From positions 1 through 34,217 of the forward strand of contig CAJCHM010000039.1 in the NCBI GenBank assembly GCA_903970255.1: a stretch of 34,217 bases of DNA, written 5' to 3'. The position numbers were made by a program, and so were the translations under genes. The notes below the pieces were generated by a model that saw only the letters and a list, made by a program, of their open reading frames with translations, did not search any database and was not told where the DNA came from. Positions 1-7,740 of this stretch are shown in pieces (position 1 is the stretch's first letter; each line of letters opens with the position of its first letter). This stretch comes from Acidobacteriota bacterium. GTDB taxonomy: Bacteria; Chlamydiota; Chlamydiia; Chlamydiales; Rhabdochlamydiaceae.

Positions 1-135
1 CTAGAAACCGTAGGAGGATGTATCCACCATCCCTTTCGAGACTTGAATGTCATAGCCGGCAGAGAGAAATCTCGCAAACCGGACGGTCACTCAGAGAGCG
101 AAACAAAAAATAAACACGTTTAAACACGTTTTTAG

Positions 136-372
136 GAACAGTGTGATTTCGTCCTGAGGGAAGGGAATCAGATCGTTCAAGCGATCCAGGTGACGACAAA
201 TCTTTCCAATCCAGAGATAAGAAATCGAGAAATCGAAGGGCTGATGGAAGCCCTGAAGACGTATCACTTAGCAGAAGGGATCATTCTCACGGAAAATGAA
301 CAGGATAAAATAGAAGTAAATGGGTTTCTGATTTCAGTGATGCCCATTTGGAAATGGTTGTTATTTCAATAA
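136..372 (+). pseudogene. C-terminal remnant of an AAA ATPase with DUF4143
   Basis: The readable frame gives EQCDFVLREG followed by QAIQVTTNLSNPE, then EGLMEAL, EGIILT and a final VMPIWKWLLFQ. This is the usual ending of the ATP-binding DUF4143 family: a PD-(D/E)xK-like xxDFVxxEG strand, an IQV strand, then KExEGLxEAM and a closing PxWKWLL. Only about 78 residues of a roughly 400-residue family remain. Stops lie just upstream in frame (TAG at 133-135, TAA at 121-123) and the sequence before them no longer reads as the family. The remnant ends 27 bases before the ssrA-derived repeat at 400. These ATPases are common accessory genes of unclear role. I am fairly sure of the family and of the truncation. 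Confidence 0.7.
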
Positions 373-399
373 AAAAAGGTGAGGTTTACCCGGCCACAA

Positions 400-413
400 T
401 GGAGGTGGAGAGA
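400..413 (+). repeat. ssrA 3'-end-like direct repeat (distal copy)
   Basis: TGGAGGTGGAGAGA is identical to 14 bases at the 3' end of the tmRNA gene (14829-14842) and to a third copy at 11358-11371, in the same orientation. ssrA is a frequent integration target, so this may be a relic attachment site. No integrase gene lies in the window, so this is an inference. About 130 bases between this repeat and the tspO end hold no gene I can recognise. Confidence 0.5.
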
Positions 414-542
414 GGCGCTATTTCAAAACTGTCGAGTTGGGAAAAGTTCATCATTCTCTTAACATCGACCGCCTCTATTTGACTACCACACTCAGAGGAT
501 TGCTTTCTCGTCCCGAAGCTTCTAAAGTGGAGCGGATCAGCT

Positions 543-1028
543 TCATTTGTTTAGCATCCAAATTCCAATATTTAGAGCACTGGCGTAGATGACCCATAGG
601 AAATAGGGAATAAGCAAAAAGCTTCCCAATCTGCGGACAGGCCAAGCTTTGATAATGGTCAATCCAATCAAAACTAGTAGTGAGAGGATATCAATCAACC
701 CTAACAAAGGGCTGCGCAGAGCGAAAAATAGAAATGACCACATGAAGTTTAACGCCAACTGAACTCCATAGAAAATCAGGGCGACAGACCGGTGATGAGA
801 GTCTTTAGCGCGGTAGATCAACCAACCTGAAATGGCGATCATGACGTAGAGAAGAGTCCACACAGGTCCAAAAACCCAATCGGGTGGTGTCCATGAAGGC
901 TTTATCAGTGTCGGATACCATGTTGAAACGGTTTCTTTTGTCCAAATACTTCCAATCACTTCGACAAAAAAACAAAGGGCAACAAAAACACCTAGAGAAG
1001 AGATCCATAAGCGTTTCTTCCTAGTCAT
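543..1028 (-). CDS. tspO: TspO/MBR family tryptophan-rich sensory protein
   Basis: A 161-residue protein with five hydrophobic segments, the normal size and topology for TspO, the bacterial homologue of the mitochondrial translocator protein that binds porphyrins and sterol-like ligands. The signature is clear: WYPTLIKPSWTPPDWVFGPVW, then LLYVMIAISGWLIYR, and NFMWSFLFFALRSPLLGL. I chose the ATG at 1028 because the conserved region starts there; it overlaps the stop of the upstream SDR gene by 4 bases (ATGA), which implies translational coupling. A longer open frame runs back to 1160 but lies inside the SDR gene. TspO is inner-membrane in bacteria; its role here is unknown. Confidence 0.9.
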   Translation of the reverse strand: MTRKKRLWISSLGVFVALCFFVEVIGSIWTKETVSTWYPTLIKPSWTPPDWVFGPVWTLLYVMIAISGWLIYRAKDSHHRSVALIFYGVQLALNFMWSFLFFALRSPLLGLIDILSLLVLIGLTIIKAWPVRRLGSFLLIPYFLWVIYASALNIGIWMLNK

Positions 1029-2473
1029 TTGATGATACCTCCAGCTAAAGCTTTTGCCATTTTTCGGAATATAAAGAAATGAAAGGGGAGCATGGAATAC
1101 CAATAAAGACGCCCAAAAATCCCTTTTGGCCGGAATGTTGCTGTCTGAAAGAGAAACCATTTTCCATCTTCTTCTTTTAACCTAAACTCTAACCAAGCTT
1201 CTCCGGGCACTTTCATCCCTGCAAAAAGAATCAGATCTCCTTCATCCTTATTGGCGCGAATCACTCTCCAAAAATCGATAGAGTCGCCCGTTTGGATTTC
1301 AGAAGGATGCCTCCTTCCACGATTCAGGCCGACGCCTCCGATCATTTTATCAAATAAACCGCGCAAATACCATGCCCAATTGAGCGCATAATAACCGGTA
1401 TCGCCCCCAATGCGCCAAATCCGATCGATTGCTGCCTGCTTCGAGTCCTTAATCAACACCTTCTTCTCATCCTTTAAGCAGCCTTCAAGAGGAACTTGAA
1501 TATAATCTTCAATATTTGGGTTTTCCCCTTGAAGTTCCCACGAATCCATCCAACTCGAAACAACCTCATTTTGTGAGATCTTTTGAAAGGCTAATTGTAG
1601 CGCTTCTGTATATGTTAAGCAGGTATGAGGGATAATTTTCTGAATTTCCTTGGATTGAACCACGGAGTTGCTTTTCATACTTTCTACCAAGTAAGAGCAA
1701 AGCGAAAAACGGACTGAAGTGATGAAGACCAGCCAATAGCTGGATAAGCGCGGAGTCAAGACCGGAACATCTATAATCCATCTCTTAAAGTTTCTGAATT
1801 TTGCATACTGAAGCATCAACTCTTTAAACGTAAAAACTTCCGGACCCCCAATATCAAAGGTCATATTCAGACACTGCTTTTTAAGCAGCACGCTGGAGAG
1901 ATAGAAGAGAACATCTCGAATTGAAATCGGTTGGCAAAGCGAATAAACCCACTTAGGAGCGATCATAACTGGCAGCTTTTCACATAAATCTCGAATGATC
2001 TCAAAGGATGCACTTCCGGCCCCAATGATGATACTAGCCCTAAGAACGGTCACAGGAATGGAACTCTCCTTTAAAGCTTTTTCAACAAGCAATCTGGACC
2101 TAAGGTGTGGGGATAACTTTTTTTCATCGTTGATCATCCCGCCTAAATAGATGATTTGCTTAATTTGCGTATGCTTGACACCTTTCAAAAACTGTTTGAC
2201 GACCTCGCTTTCCGCATCGGCCAAATTGCTCACAATCTCAGACATTGAATGCACAAGATAATAAGCAGCTTCTATGTCCTGCGGAATGGCGGCTAAAGTC
2301 TCGGGATTTCTTAAATCTCCCCAGATGTAGTGAAGATTCGGCTTCTTGTCGGCAAAAACTGAAATGCCCTTGATCCTGCAAAGCGCGTAAATTTGATGAC
2401 CTTGATTCAAAAGATTGAGAATCAATCTTTTTCCAACAAACCCCGTCGCCCCTGTCACAAAAATCTTGGCCAT
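1025..2473 (-). CDS. NAD(P)-binding SDR epimerase fused to DUF2867
   Basis: About 482 residues. The N-terminus carries an atypical/extended SDR Rossmann fold: MAKIFVTGATGFVGKRL gives the TGxxGFxG dinucleotide motif, followed by a YLGGM strand and TVLRASIIIGAGSASFE. The C-terminal third (roughly residues 330-480) matches the DUF2867 pattern seen in YbjT-like proteins, with WRIGGDTGYYALNWAWYLRG, LNRGRRHP, GDSIDFWRV and a final FHFFIFRKMAKAL. Substrate unknown. I prefer the ATG at 2473 with GGTGG upstream; a GTG at 2482 is also possible. It is co-transcribed with tspO (4-base overlap). A TATAAT-like -10 lies at 2535-2530 on the minus strand, without a convincing -35. Confidence 0.82.
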   Translation of the reverse strand: MAKIFVTGATGFVGKRLILNLLNQGHQIYALCRIKGISVFADKKPNLHYIWGDLRNPETLAAIPQDIEAAYYLVHSMSEIVSNLADAESEVVKQFLKGVKHTQIKQIIYLGGMINDEKKLSPHLRSRLLVEKALKESSIPVTVLRASIIIGAGSASFEIIRDLCEKLPVMIAPKWVYSLCQPISIRDVLFYLSSVLLKKQCLNMTFDIGGPEVFTFKELMLQYAKFRNFKRWIIDVPVLTPRLSSYWLVFITSVRFSLCSYLVESMKSNSVVQSKEIQKIIPHTCLTYTEALQLAFQKISQNEVVSSWMDSWELQGENPNIEDYIQVPLEGCLKDEKKVLIKDSKQAAIDRIWRIGGDTGYYALNWAWYLRGLFDKMIGGVGLNRGRRHPSEIQTGDSIDFWRVIRANKDEGDLILFAGMKVPGEAWLEFRLKEEDGKWFLFQTATFRPKGIFGRLYWYSMLPFHFFIFRKMAKALAGGIIK

Positions 2474-2587
2474 AAATACCACCAGTAAAACCTAGTTCTA
2501 ACCCATCTATTGATACTTTGCTACTGAGGATTATACCAAAGATGGTTCAAGAACGGCTCCTAGACTGGGGCATCCCCCCGGGGCCAT

Positions 2588-2654
2588 TTATACATATTGT
2601 GATCGCGCTTTCGCTTAAGGGTCCTTAAGCCAAAGCGCGATTAAAGTATGTATA
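2588..2654. repeat. 67-bp imperfect inverted repeat
   Basis: Arms of about 33 bases start and end with TTATACATA/TATGTATAA and meet at CTTAAGG-gt-CCTTAAG, with a few mismatches (the inner parts read ATCGCGCTTTCGCTTAAGG on one arm and ATCGCGCTTTGGCTTAAGG on the other). The element is a near-continuous hairpin between two unrelated genes, with no T-tract on either side, so a MITE or REP-type repeat is likelier than a terminator. Confidence 0.6.
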
Positions 2655-3249
2655 ACTAAAATGTTTTGACATTTTTCGAACAGAAAAACATTGGCAAAAT
2701 CCCCTACATTAACTTGGGTCCGTGTTCTCTTTTTGCATCCTGAATGGTTTTAATCAGATCTTCTAGGTTGGTGGGAGTCACCAAGTGGATGTCATTTGGA
2801 TTCTGCATGATTTAATGTCCTTCTTCGACAGAAATATGTCTCTTATCCTAAGAATGTTAAGGTGCAGGTTGACTAGTAATTTCTTAAATGATAATAATGC
2901 ATACAGAATCAAATAAGTGCAAACATTTCTATCATATGAAGTCAAAAAAAGTTGATCCCATAGAGGTTTTTCGGCAACATAACGGTTATAATGACTTGAG
3001 TGTTGATATCAACTGAACAAATTTGTTGTCAGATGAGGTAAATAGGTTGTCACTGTGCCGCTAGATTGCCATGAGTTCAAAAAACAGATACAAACAACAA
3101 TAGGACTTCTAATCCAGCGGAGCCTCGCCAATGCTGTCATTGATTATTTGCCCAAGTTTGCAGGTGATTCTTGCATTAATTTTGTGTTAGCGTATGCGAA
3201 TGTCAAGCGACATCAGAAATTGACCCCTTTACGACATTGAGAATTGACC
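2655..3249. other. Gene-poor stretch
   Basis: I recognise no gene here. On the minus strand, 2808-2704 could encode a 34-residue peptide (MQNPNDIHLVTPTNLEDL...), and on the plus strand 3055-3240 could encode about 61 residues starting with GTG (PLDCHEFKKQIQ...ANVKRHQKLTPLRH). Neither has a good ribosome-binding site or a recognisable family. Two TTGACCC-type motifs at about 3220-3250 border the truncated repeat that follows. It probably contains gene debris. Confidence 0.4.
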
Positions 3250-3358
3250 CACCCCCAAACAGGGCCTTATTACTTCGAATAATGTCCCTGTTTGGGGAAA
3301 GGAAAAATGGTCGCGTTAAAACAAAAATGACAGGTGCGTTTGAAGTAGCACCGGTATA
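3250..3358. repeat. Truncated palindromic MITE (copy A)
   Basis: The centre (CCCCAAACAGGG, then CCTTATTACTTCGAATAATG, then CCCTGTTTGGGG) and the right arm (GTTAAAACA...AATGACAGGTGCGTTTGA...CACCGGTATA) match the intact element at 5114-5279. The left arm of about 55 bases is missing, so this copy is a decayed or deletion-joined relative. Its right end sits exactly where the TnpB remnant loses similarity, after the codons for KVVY. Confidence 0.75.
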
Positions 3359-3857
3359 GACAACCTTGAGACCTTGAGATTTTGCTTTGTATTCGATCAT
3401 GGTCTGCAATTGGCTAAATGATCATCTGTGGAGCCGTGTCCGTATCCTTTTATTTGCTCGAATCCTTTTACGAATATTGGTCAGATCTTCCAATACGATC
3501 ACTCCAGCTTCTTGTCTTGAGGAAAATAATTTTGTTGGAAAGGCCCCACATCCATTTTTACGCTAACACGTCCTTGCAGGGTATACAACGAGAGTGTATC
3601 TCCCTTATAAGGCGATTTTTGTAGGCCTTACATACTGCATGGACGGCATTACAGACCATTTGGGAACCCAGAGGAGAAGCGGCGGCTTGCAATTTGGAAT
3701 AGACCAAATTGTGAAGGGCAACACGGTTGCAACACCTATGTTCGACTACAAAGGGGACTGTTAAATTGCACCCTGCAAGAAATGCTTCTTGGAGTTACAG
3801 GAATATTTGGGCTTGTTCTTTTGTAATTTTAAGTTGTATGCTTATCGTTCTTTGCAT
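3356..3857 (-). pseudogene. tnpB: Broken tnpB (IS605/IS607-type OrfB nuclease)
   Basis: Reading the minus strand from the ATG at 3857 gives MQRTISIQLKITKEQAQIF, then QEAFLAGCNLT, LHNLVYSKLQ, GSQMVCNAVHAVCKAYKNR, then EAGVIVLEDLTNIRKRIR, and finally SFSQLQTMIEYKAKSQGLK plus VVY. This is the order of TnpB motifs: N-terminal strand, AYK helix, RuvC-II strand IVLEDL, and RxRLHRW-SFxQLxxxIEYKA. The gene is dead: there is a TAA near codon 21, a TAG after CKDVLA, a TGA in place of the Trp of LHRW, and at least one frame change near 3540. The zinc finger and RuvC-III region are absent; the MITE copy A begins where they should be. TnpB is the RNA-guided nuclease of IS200/605 elements and the ancestor of Cas12; this remnant cannot be functional. 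Confidence 0.8.
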
Positions 3858-3931
3858 AGACAAGAAGAGTGCAGGCAAGATGCATTATTTGCAAGTTAAA
3901 AATTTAACAGTGGAGCAGCGCTGTCGATAGG

Positions 3932-4723
3932 ATGAAATTTATCTTGATGGGAGCAGGTTATGTTGGAACTGCTCTACTTAACTCTTTTCGGTATAAATCC
4001 CATGAATTTTTCATCACAACGACGCGTGAGGAAAAAGTTGAAGAGCTAAAGGCTTATGGAAATGTCTTGCTCCTAAACTGCAAGAATAACCTGAAGGAAT
4101 GGATCGACATGTGCGATGGAATGATCATTCTTATCGCACCTAAAAACTCTCAAAATTATGACCAGACTTACCTCCAAACTGCCAAAACGGTTTCCCTAGC
4201 TTTAAAGAATAGAAAAACACCCTTTTATCTTGTTTACACAAGCAGCACGTCCGTATGCGAGGGAAAGGAAGGGTGGGTTACAGAAGAGATGCCTCTGTCC
4301 CCCACTTCGGAAAACGCAAAAATCCTACTTCATACGGAATACCAGTATTTGAATTCTGGAGTCGATGCATGCATTCTGCGTTTAGGAGGAATCTACGGAC
4401 CTAAAAGAGAGTTGATCAATCGCGCTAAACGCTTTTCCGGTAAGGAGATGAGCGGAACCGGAAACGAATCAACAAATCATATTCATCTAGCAGACATCGT
4501 ATCGGCGATTTCTTTTTGCATTGATCGTCGCTTAACGGGCGTTTATCACCTAGTTAATGAAGATCATACAACCCGAAAGGAGCTTTACTCCACTCTTTGC
4601 AAATCAGCTGACATCCCCTCACCAATATGGAGCCCCGGTTTAGAGCAAACAGGCTATAAAGTATCTAATCGGAAGATCAAGGAAGCAGGCTTTATTTTTA
4701 AACACCCTTTTACAAGTAGCTAA
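3932..4723 (+). CDS. NAD(P)-dependent epimerase/SDR (YeeZ-like)
   Basis: 263 residues. MKFILMGAGYVGTALLNSF is the GxGxxG dinucleotide-binding loop, with no TGxxG, as in YeeZ-type atypical SDRs. It is followed by LVYTSSTSVCEGKEGWVTE and ACILRLGGIYGPKRELI, where LRLxGIYGP is typical of this family. The IHLADIVSAI and GVYHLVNEDHTTRKELY segments are also typical epimerase features. Substrate unknown. The start follows 75 bases after the 5' end of the broken tnpB on the opposite strand, and no strong ribosome-binding site is seen. The gene stands alone between repeats. Confidence 0.8.
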   Translation: MKFILMGAGYVGTALLNSFRYKSHEFFITTTREEKVEELKAYGNVLLLNCKNNLKEWIDMCDGMIILIAPKNSQNYDQTYLQTAKTVSLALKNRKTPFYLVYTSSTSVCEGKEGWVTEEMPLSPTSENAKILLHTEYQYLNSGVDACILRLGGIYGPKRELINRAKRFSGKEMSGTGNESTNHIHLADIVSAISFCIDRRLTGVYHLVNEDHTTRKELYSTLCKSADIPSPIWSPGLEQTGYKVSNRKIKEAGFIFKHPFTSS

Positions 4724-4820
4724 AACTGGGATAAGATAGCTGCTTTGTATTTTAATTTGCGTTTAATCTATCAACCTTTCCCATTCAAAAAAAGCTCTCG
4801 TGATCTACAACTATGTTCTT

Positions 4821-4989
4821 TTAACTGGACTTTAGCCATTGAAGGGGGGTGATTTTCCTAGATAGCATCCCCCATGCAGGGGGAACTTTGTAATGGTGGC
4901 ATATTCAAGCCTACCATTACAAAATTCCCCCTGCCTGCGGGCGCTATCTAGGAAAATCGCCCTGCTCCAATGGCTAAAGTCCAGTTTAA
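4821..4989. repeat. 169-bp inverted-repeat element (MITE-like)
   Basis: The ends read TTAACTGGACTTTAGCCATTG and, at the right, CAATGGCTAAAGTCCAGTTTAA. Each arm continues inward for about 80 bases through GATTTTCCTAGATAGC, GCAGGGGGAA and TTTGTAATGGT, with a short unpaired centre. The arms are roughly 90 percent complementary. It has no coding potential and stands in the gene-free gap after the SDR gene. Confidence 0.75.
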
Positions 4990-5113
4990 GCAAATTTAAT
5001 CTAAAAAAAACCTATAAATATTAAATATTTGCAATTCTAGTAAAATTTTTAATATAAATAATGCACTAGATTATAATATATTTAAATCTTTGCAATATTA
5101 AAGGCTGTTCATA

Positions 5114-5279
5114 TATACCAGCGCCACCTCAAACCTACCTGTAATTTCTGTTTTAACGGCCCCCTTTTCCCTTTCCCCAAGCAGGGCCTTATTACTTCGA
5201 ATAATGTCCCTGTTTGGGGGAAGGAAAAGGGGGCCGTTAAAACAGAAATTACAGGTAGGTTTGAGGTGGCGCTGGTATA
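5114..5279. repeat. 166-bp near-perfect palindromic MITE (copy B)
   Basis: The arms run from TATACCAGCGCCACCTCAAA to its complement ending in GGTGGCGCTGGTATA, with nearly every base of about 65 paired, then an inner stem around TTATTACTTCGAATAAT. The same centre and right arm occur in copy A at 3250-3358. The flanking dinucleotide could be a TA duplication, but this is ambiguous because the element ends in TA. Confidence 0.8.
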
Positions 5280-5406
5280 CAATGCTGTCCAGCTCGCTGA
5301 TCTGTTTCATATTACCTAAATGACTGAATGCCAACGAGATATGGTCGAATTTCAGCGAGTTTTTTTATTCAACTCATTTTTTTTCGTGTACAAAGATTAT
5401 TTGTGT

Positions 5407-5435
5407 TTGATTTAAATTGTGATTATTTATAGAAT
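5407..5435 (+). promoter_or_regulatory. Candidate promoter of the leu leader/operon
   Basis: TTGATT (5407-5412), a 17-base spacer and TAGAAT (5430-5435) precede the leader ORF at 5485. A second choice is TTGTGA (5417) with TATAAG (5441), spacer 18. Just downstream, AAGATAA and TTATCTT (5445-5466) can pair around an 8-base loop. Confidence 0.45.
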
Positions 5436-5484
5436 GGTGTTATAAGATAAAATTAATGTTATCTTTATAAATAAATGACGTGTT

Positions 5485-5595
5485 ATGAAGACGCAAAAAA
5501 ACAACAGATCTTCTGGTGGAATAACTTCTAAGCGAAGCTATGTATCCGCACGTCGTTTTTCTTCTTTACTATCCCTTCTCTTACTAAGCCTGTAA
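5485..5595 (+). CDS. Leucine-rich leader peptide of the leuB operon (putative)
   Basis: This is a 36-codon ORF, MKTQKNNRSSGG... ending SSLLSLLLLSL before TAA. Seven of the last nine codons encode Leu and use five different Leu codons, including the rare-type CTA and CTC. It starts 132 bases after the ATG-proximal candidate promoter region begins and ends 131 bases before leuB. A run of codons for the pathway's end product just before a hairpin is the hallmark of ribosome-mediated attenuation (as for leuL in enterobacteria). No good ribosome-binding site is visible, and the hydrophobic tail could instead reflect a small membrane peptide. I infer attenuation from the Leu codons, the position and the hairpin; it has not been described to my knowledge in chlamydiae. 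Confidence 0.6.
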   Translation: MKTQKNNRSSGGITSKRSYVSARRFSSLLSLLLLSL

Positions 5596-5614
5596 GGGCT
5601 TACATATTTTTATT
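5585..5614 (+). terminator. Attenuator-like hairpin overlapping the leader stop codon
   Basis: TAAGCC (5585-5590) pairs with GGCTTA (5597-5602); the leader's TAA stop lies in the loop. The stem is followed by CATATTTTTATT. A ribosome stalled at the Leu codons just upstream would cover or alter this stem. A second small hairpin, TCGGAT-gaag-ATCCGA, lies at 5644-5659. The terminator is weak by sequence (6 bp stem, interrupted T-run), so its role is inferred. Confidence 0.4.
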
Positions 5615-5726
5615 ATCTAATCACATTTTTTTGATCGAACAACTCGGATGAAGATCCGAAATAGAGCTTTGTTTCTGCTTATTTTTAGGCTCAAACAAAA
5701 TTAATAAAAATTTAGGAGAGAGAACA

Positions 5727-6815
5727 GTGGATAAAACAATAGCAATTATTCCAGGTGATGGCATTGGCCCTGAAATTATGGCCGAAGCGATCAAAGTGTT
5801 AAAGGAGATCGAGGCCTCTTTTGGGCATCGATTTACCTACTGTCATGCAGACATCGGTGGGGCTGCATGGGATGTTCATGGGACCCATTTTCCCCAAGAA
5901 ACGGCCGCTATTTGCCAAAATGCAGATGCGATTTTATTTGGTTCTGTAGGAGGGCCTGTAGGCGGTCAATCGTGTCCTAAATGGAAGGACTGCGAGAGGA
6001 ACAGTATTTTGGCAATCCGCAGTCAGATGGGACTGAGCTGCAACGTGCGCCCGGTACGAGGAATCGATAATGGCGTGGATGTTTTTTGTGTGCGGGAGCT
6101 TTCAGAAGACGTCTACTTTGGGGCGCATGAAACCCTCGGTAGTGTAGGGGAGAGGGTCGCTCGAGATGTGATGTTCTACAGCGAAGGGACGATTCGCCAG
6201 ATTGCTCACCTTGCTTTTCAGTTTGCGATGAAGCGGGGTAAAAAAGTCACCTCTGTGGATAAAGCAAATGTCTTGGATTGCAGCAAGTTGTGGCGGGAGA
6301 TCGTCGAGGATGTCTCAAAAGAATTTCCCGAGTGTAAGGTCGAACACATCCTTGTCGACAATTGCGCCATGCAAATAGCTAAAAATCCTCAAAGCTTTGA
6401 TGTGCTTTTGATGCCAAATTTGTTTGGGGACATTCTTTCTGATTTGGCCAGCATATGGGGTGGGTCATTGGGGATGCTCCCTTCCGCCTCCTTTAATAAA
6501 CATGGAAAGGGGCTTTATGAGCCTGCGGGTGGGAGTGCGCCTGATATTGCTGGGAAGGGGATTGCAAATCCGATAGGTCAGATTCTTTCGGCTGCACTCA
6601 TGCTGAAGTACTCGTTTGGCATGGAGGCTGAGCATGCTGCGATTGTTGATGGAGTCCAGAAAGCGATTGCAGGTGGGTATCGAACCAAAGATATCGCAAT
6701 ATCAAACAGATATTTTTCAACGGCTGAGGTGGGAGATGCCATAGCTAAAATCATTCATAATAAGAGATGGGAGGGAATTTATGGCGACGTCATGCATTAT
6801 GCCTTTTTCATTTAA
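5727..6815 (+). CDS. leuB: 3-isopropylmalate dehydrogenase
   Basis: LeuB oxidises and decarboxylates 3-isopropylmalate to 2-ketoisocaproate with NAD. The 362 residues are the normal length. Family motifs: IAIIPGDGIGPEI at the N-terminus, LFGSVGGP, the substrate-binding RSQMGLSCNVRPVR region, the Lys-Ala-Asn loop (VDKANVLD), LLMPNLFGDILSD with the metal-binding Asp, and EPAGGSAPDIAGKGIANPIG. It starts at a GTG with AGGAGAG 8 bases upstream. Its last 35 bases overlap the start of ilvE, and the tail after AIAKIIHN looks like an extension created by that overlap, suggesting translational coupling. First gene after the leucine-rich leader. Confidence 0.95.
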   Translation: MDKTIAIIPGDGIGPEIMAEAIKVLKEIEASFGHRFTYCHADIGGAAWDVHGTHFPQETAAICQNADAILFGSVGGPVGGQSCPKWKDCERNSILAIRSQMGLSCNVRPVRGIDNGVDVFCVRELSEDVYFGAHETLGSVGERVARDVMFYSEGTIRQIAHLAFQFAMKRGKKVTSVDKANVLDCSKLWREIVEDVSKEFPECKVEHILVDNCAMQIAKNPQSFDVLLMPNLFGDILSDLASIWGGSLGMLPSASFNKHGKGLYEPAGGSAPDIAGKGIANPIGQILSAALMLKYSFGMEAEHAAIVDGVQKAIAGGYRTKDIAISNRYFSTAEVGDAIAKIIHNKRWEGIYGDVMHYAFFI

Positions 6816-7740
6816 AGGAGGACAAATTGTCCCCAAACATCTGGCAACAGTGAGTCTGGCAAGTCATAGTTTACAGTATGGATCGACCTGTTTTGCCGGA
6901 ATCAAAGGATATGTGCGAAACGGGAAGGTGCGGATCTTCAGATTGAGGGATCATCACCAAAGACTGATGAATGCTTCGAAAATCATGGGATTTGGTTTTC
7001 ATATTTCCTATGAGGATTTTGAGCAAATTATAGCCCAATTGATTGAGGCAAATCGTCCCGAATCGGACTTTTATATTCGCCCATTTCTCTATTCTGAGAA
7101 TGAGTTGATCGGCGTGTGCTATATCGGGCTCAAGTTTGAGCTGGCGGTGTATATGATCCCTATGAACTCCTATTACAACAGTGATAAGGGATTGAAATTG
7201 ACCATCTCGAGCTGGCAAAAAATCTCTGATGCTTCGATATCGACAAAGGCAAAAGCTGGGGGGTGTTATGTGAACTCCTCAATGGCCACAACGGATGCCA
7301 GAGCAGCTGGATTCGACGAGGCTTTGATGATGGACCACAATCACAATATTGTAGAAGCCAGCGTGGCTAATCTCTTCATTGTTTATCGCGGTGAGGTCTT
7401 TACACCTCCTGTGGGAGCAGATGTGCTGGAGGGTATCACAATGAGAACTGTGATTGAGCTGATGGAGGATCGAGGGTACAAGATCCGCTTCGAACCAATT
7501 AGCAGGTCGATGATCTATACCTGCGATGAGCTGTTTTTGACGGGGACAGCAGCAGGGGTCATTTTTGCCGATTCCGTAGACGGGAGGGCAATTGGACAGA
7601 GTGGGCAGGAAGGTCCTGTTGCCAAGCAGGTCAGACGAGATTATCAAAGCCTGATTGAAATGGAGCACCCCAAATCCAAGGAATGGGTATCAGAATTTTC
7701 AATAGCGGAGGTGTGTCATGAAGCATATTCGTATATTTGA
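6781..7740 (+). CDS. ilvE: Branched-chain amino acid aminotransferase
   Basis: A fold-type IV PLP aminotransferase of 319 residues that interconverts Leu/Val/Ile with their 2-keto acids. Visible motifs are HSLQYGSTCFAGIKGY, FYIRPFLY, then TKAKAGGCYVNS with the likely PLP lysine at about residue 158, GFDEALMMD, EASVANLFIV and FLTGTAAGV. ATG at 6781 lies inside the leuB end (35-base overlap) and its own end overlaps leuA by 23 bases, so leuB, ilvE and leuA should be translated as a coupled unit. It supplies the last step of leucine synthesis and could also make 2-ketoisovalerate from imported valine. No ilvBNCD genes are in the window. Confidence 0.92.
   Translation: MATSCIMPFSFKGGQIVPKHLATVSLASHSLQYGSTCFAGIKGYVRNGKVRIFRLRDHHQRLMNASKIMGFGFHISYEDFEQIIAQLIEANRPESDFYIRPFLYSENELIGVCYIGLKFELAVYMIPMNSYYNSDKGLKLTISSWQKISDASISTKAKAGGCYVNSSMATTDARAAGFDEALMMDHNHNIVEASVANLFIVYRGEVFTPPVGADVLEGITMRTVIELMEDRGYKIRFEPISRSMIYTCDELFLTGTAAGVIFADSVDGRAIGQSGQEGPVAKQVRRDYQSLIEMEHPKSKEWVSEFSIAEVCHEAYSYI

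Noticed and set aside
3055-3240. 61-codon open frame, possible IS remnant
   Set aside because: GTG start, no ribosome-binding site, no motif of any transposase I can identify; kept only as part of the gap description.
5098-5334. Open frame over MITE copy B, similar to the one at 3203-3409
   Set aside because: The shared peptide comes from the shared palindrome in the two MITE copies, not from a gene family.
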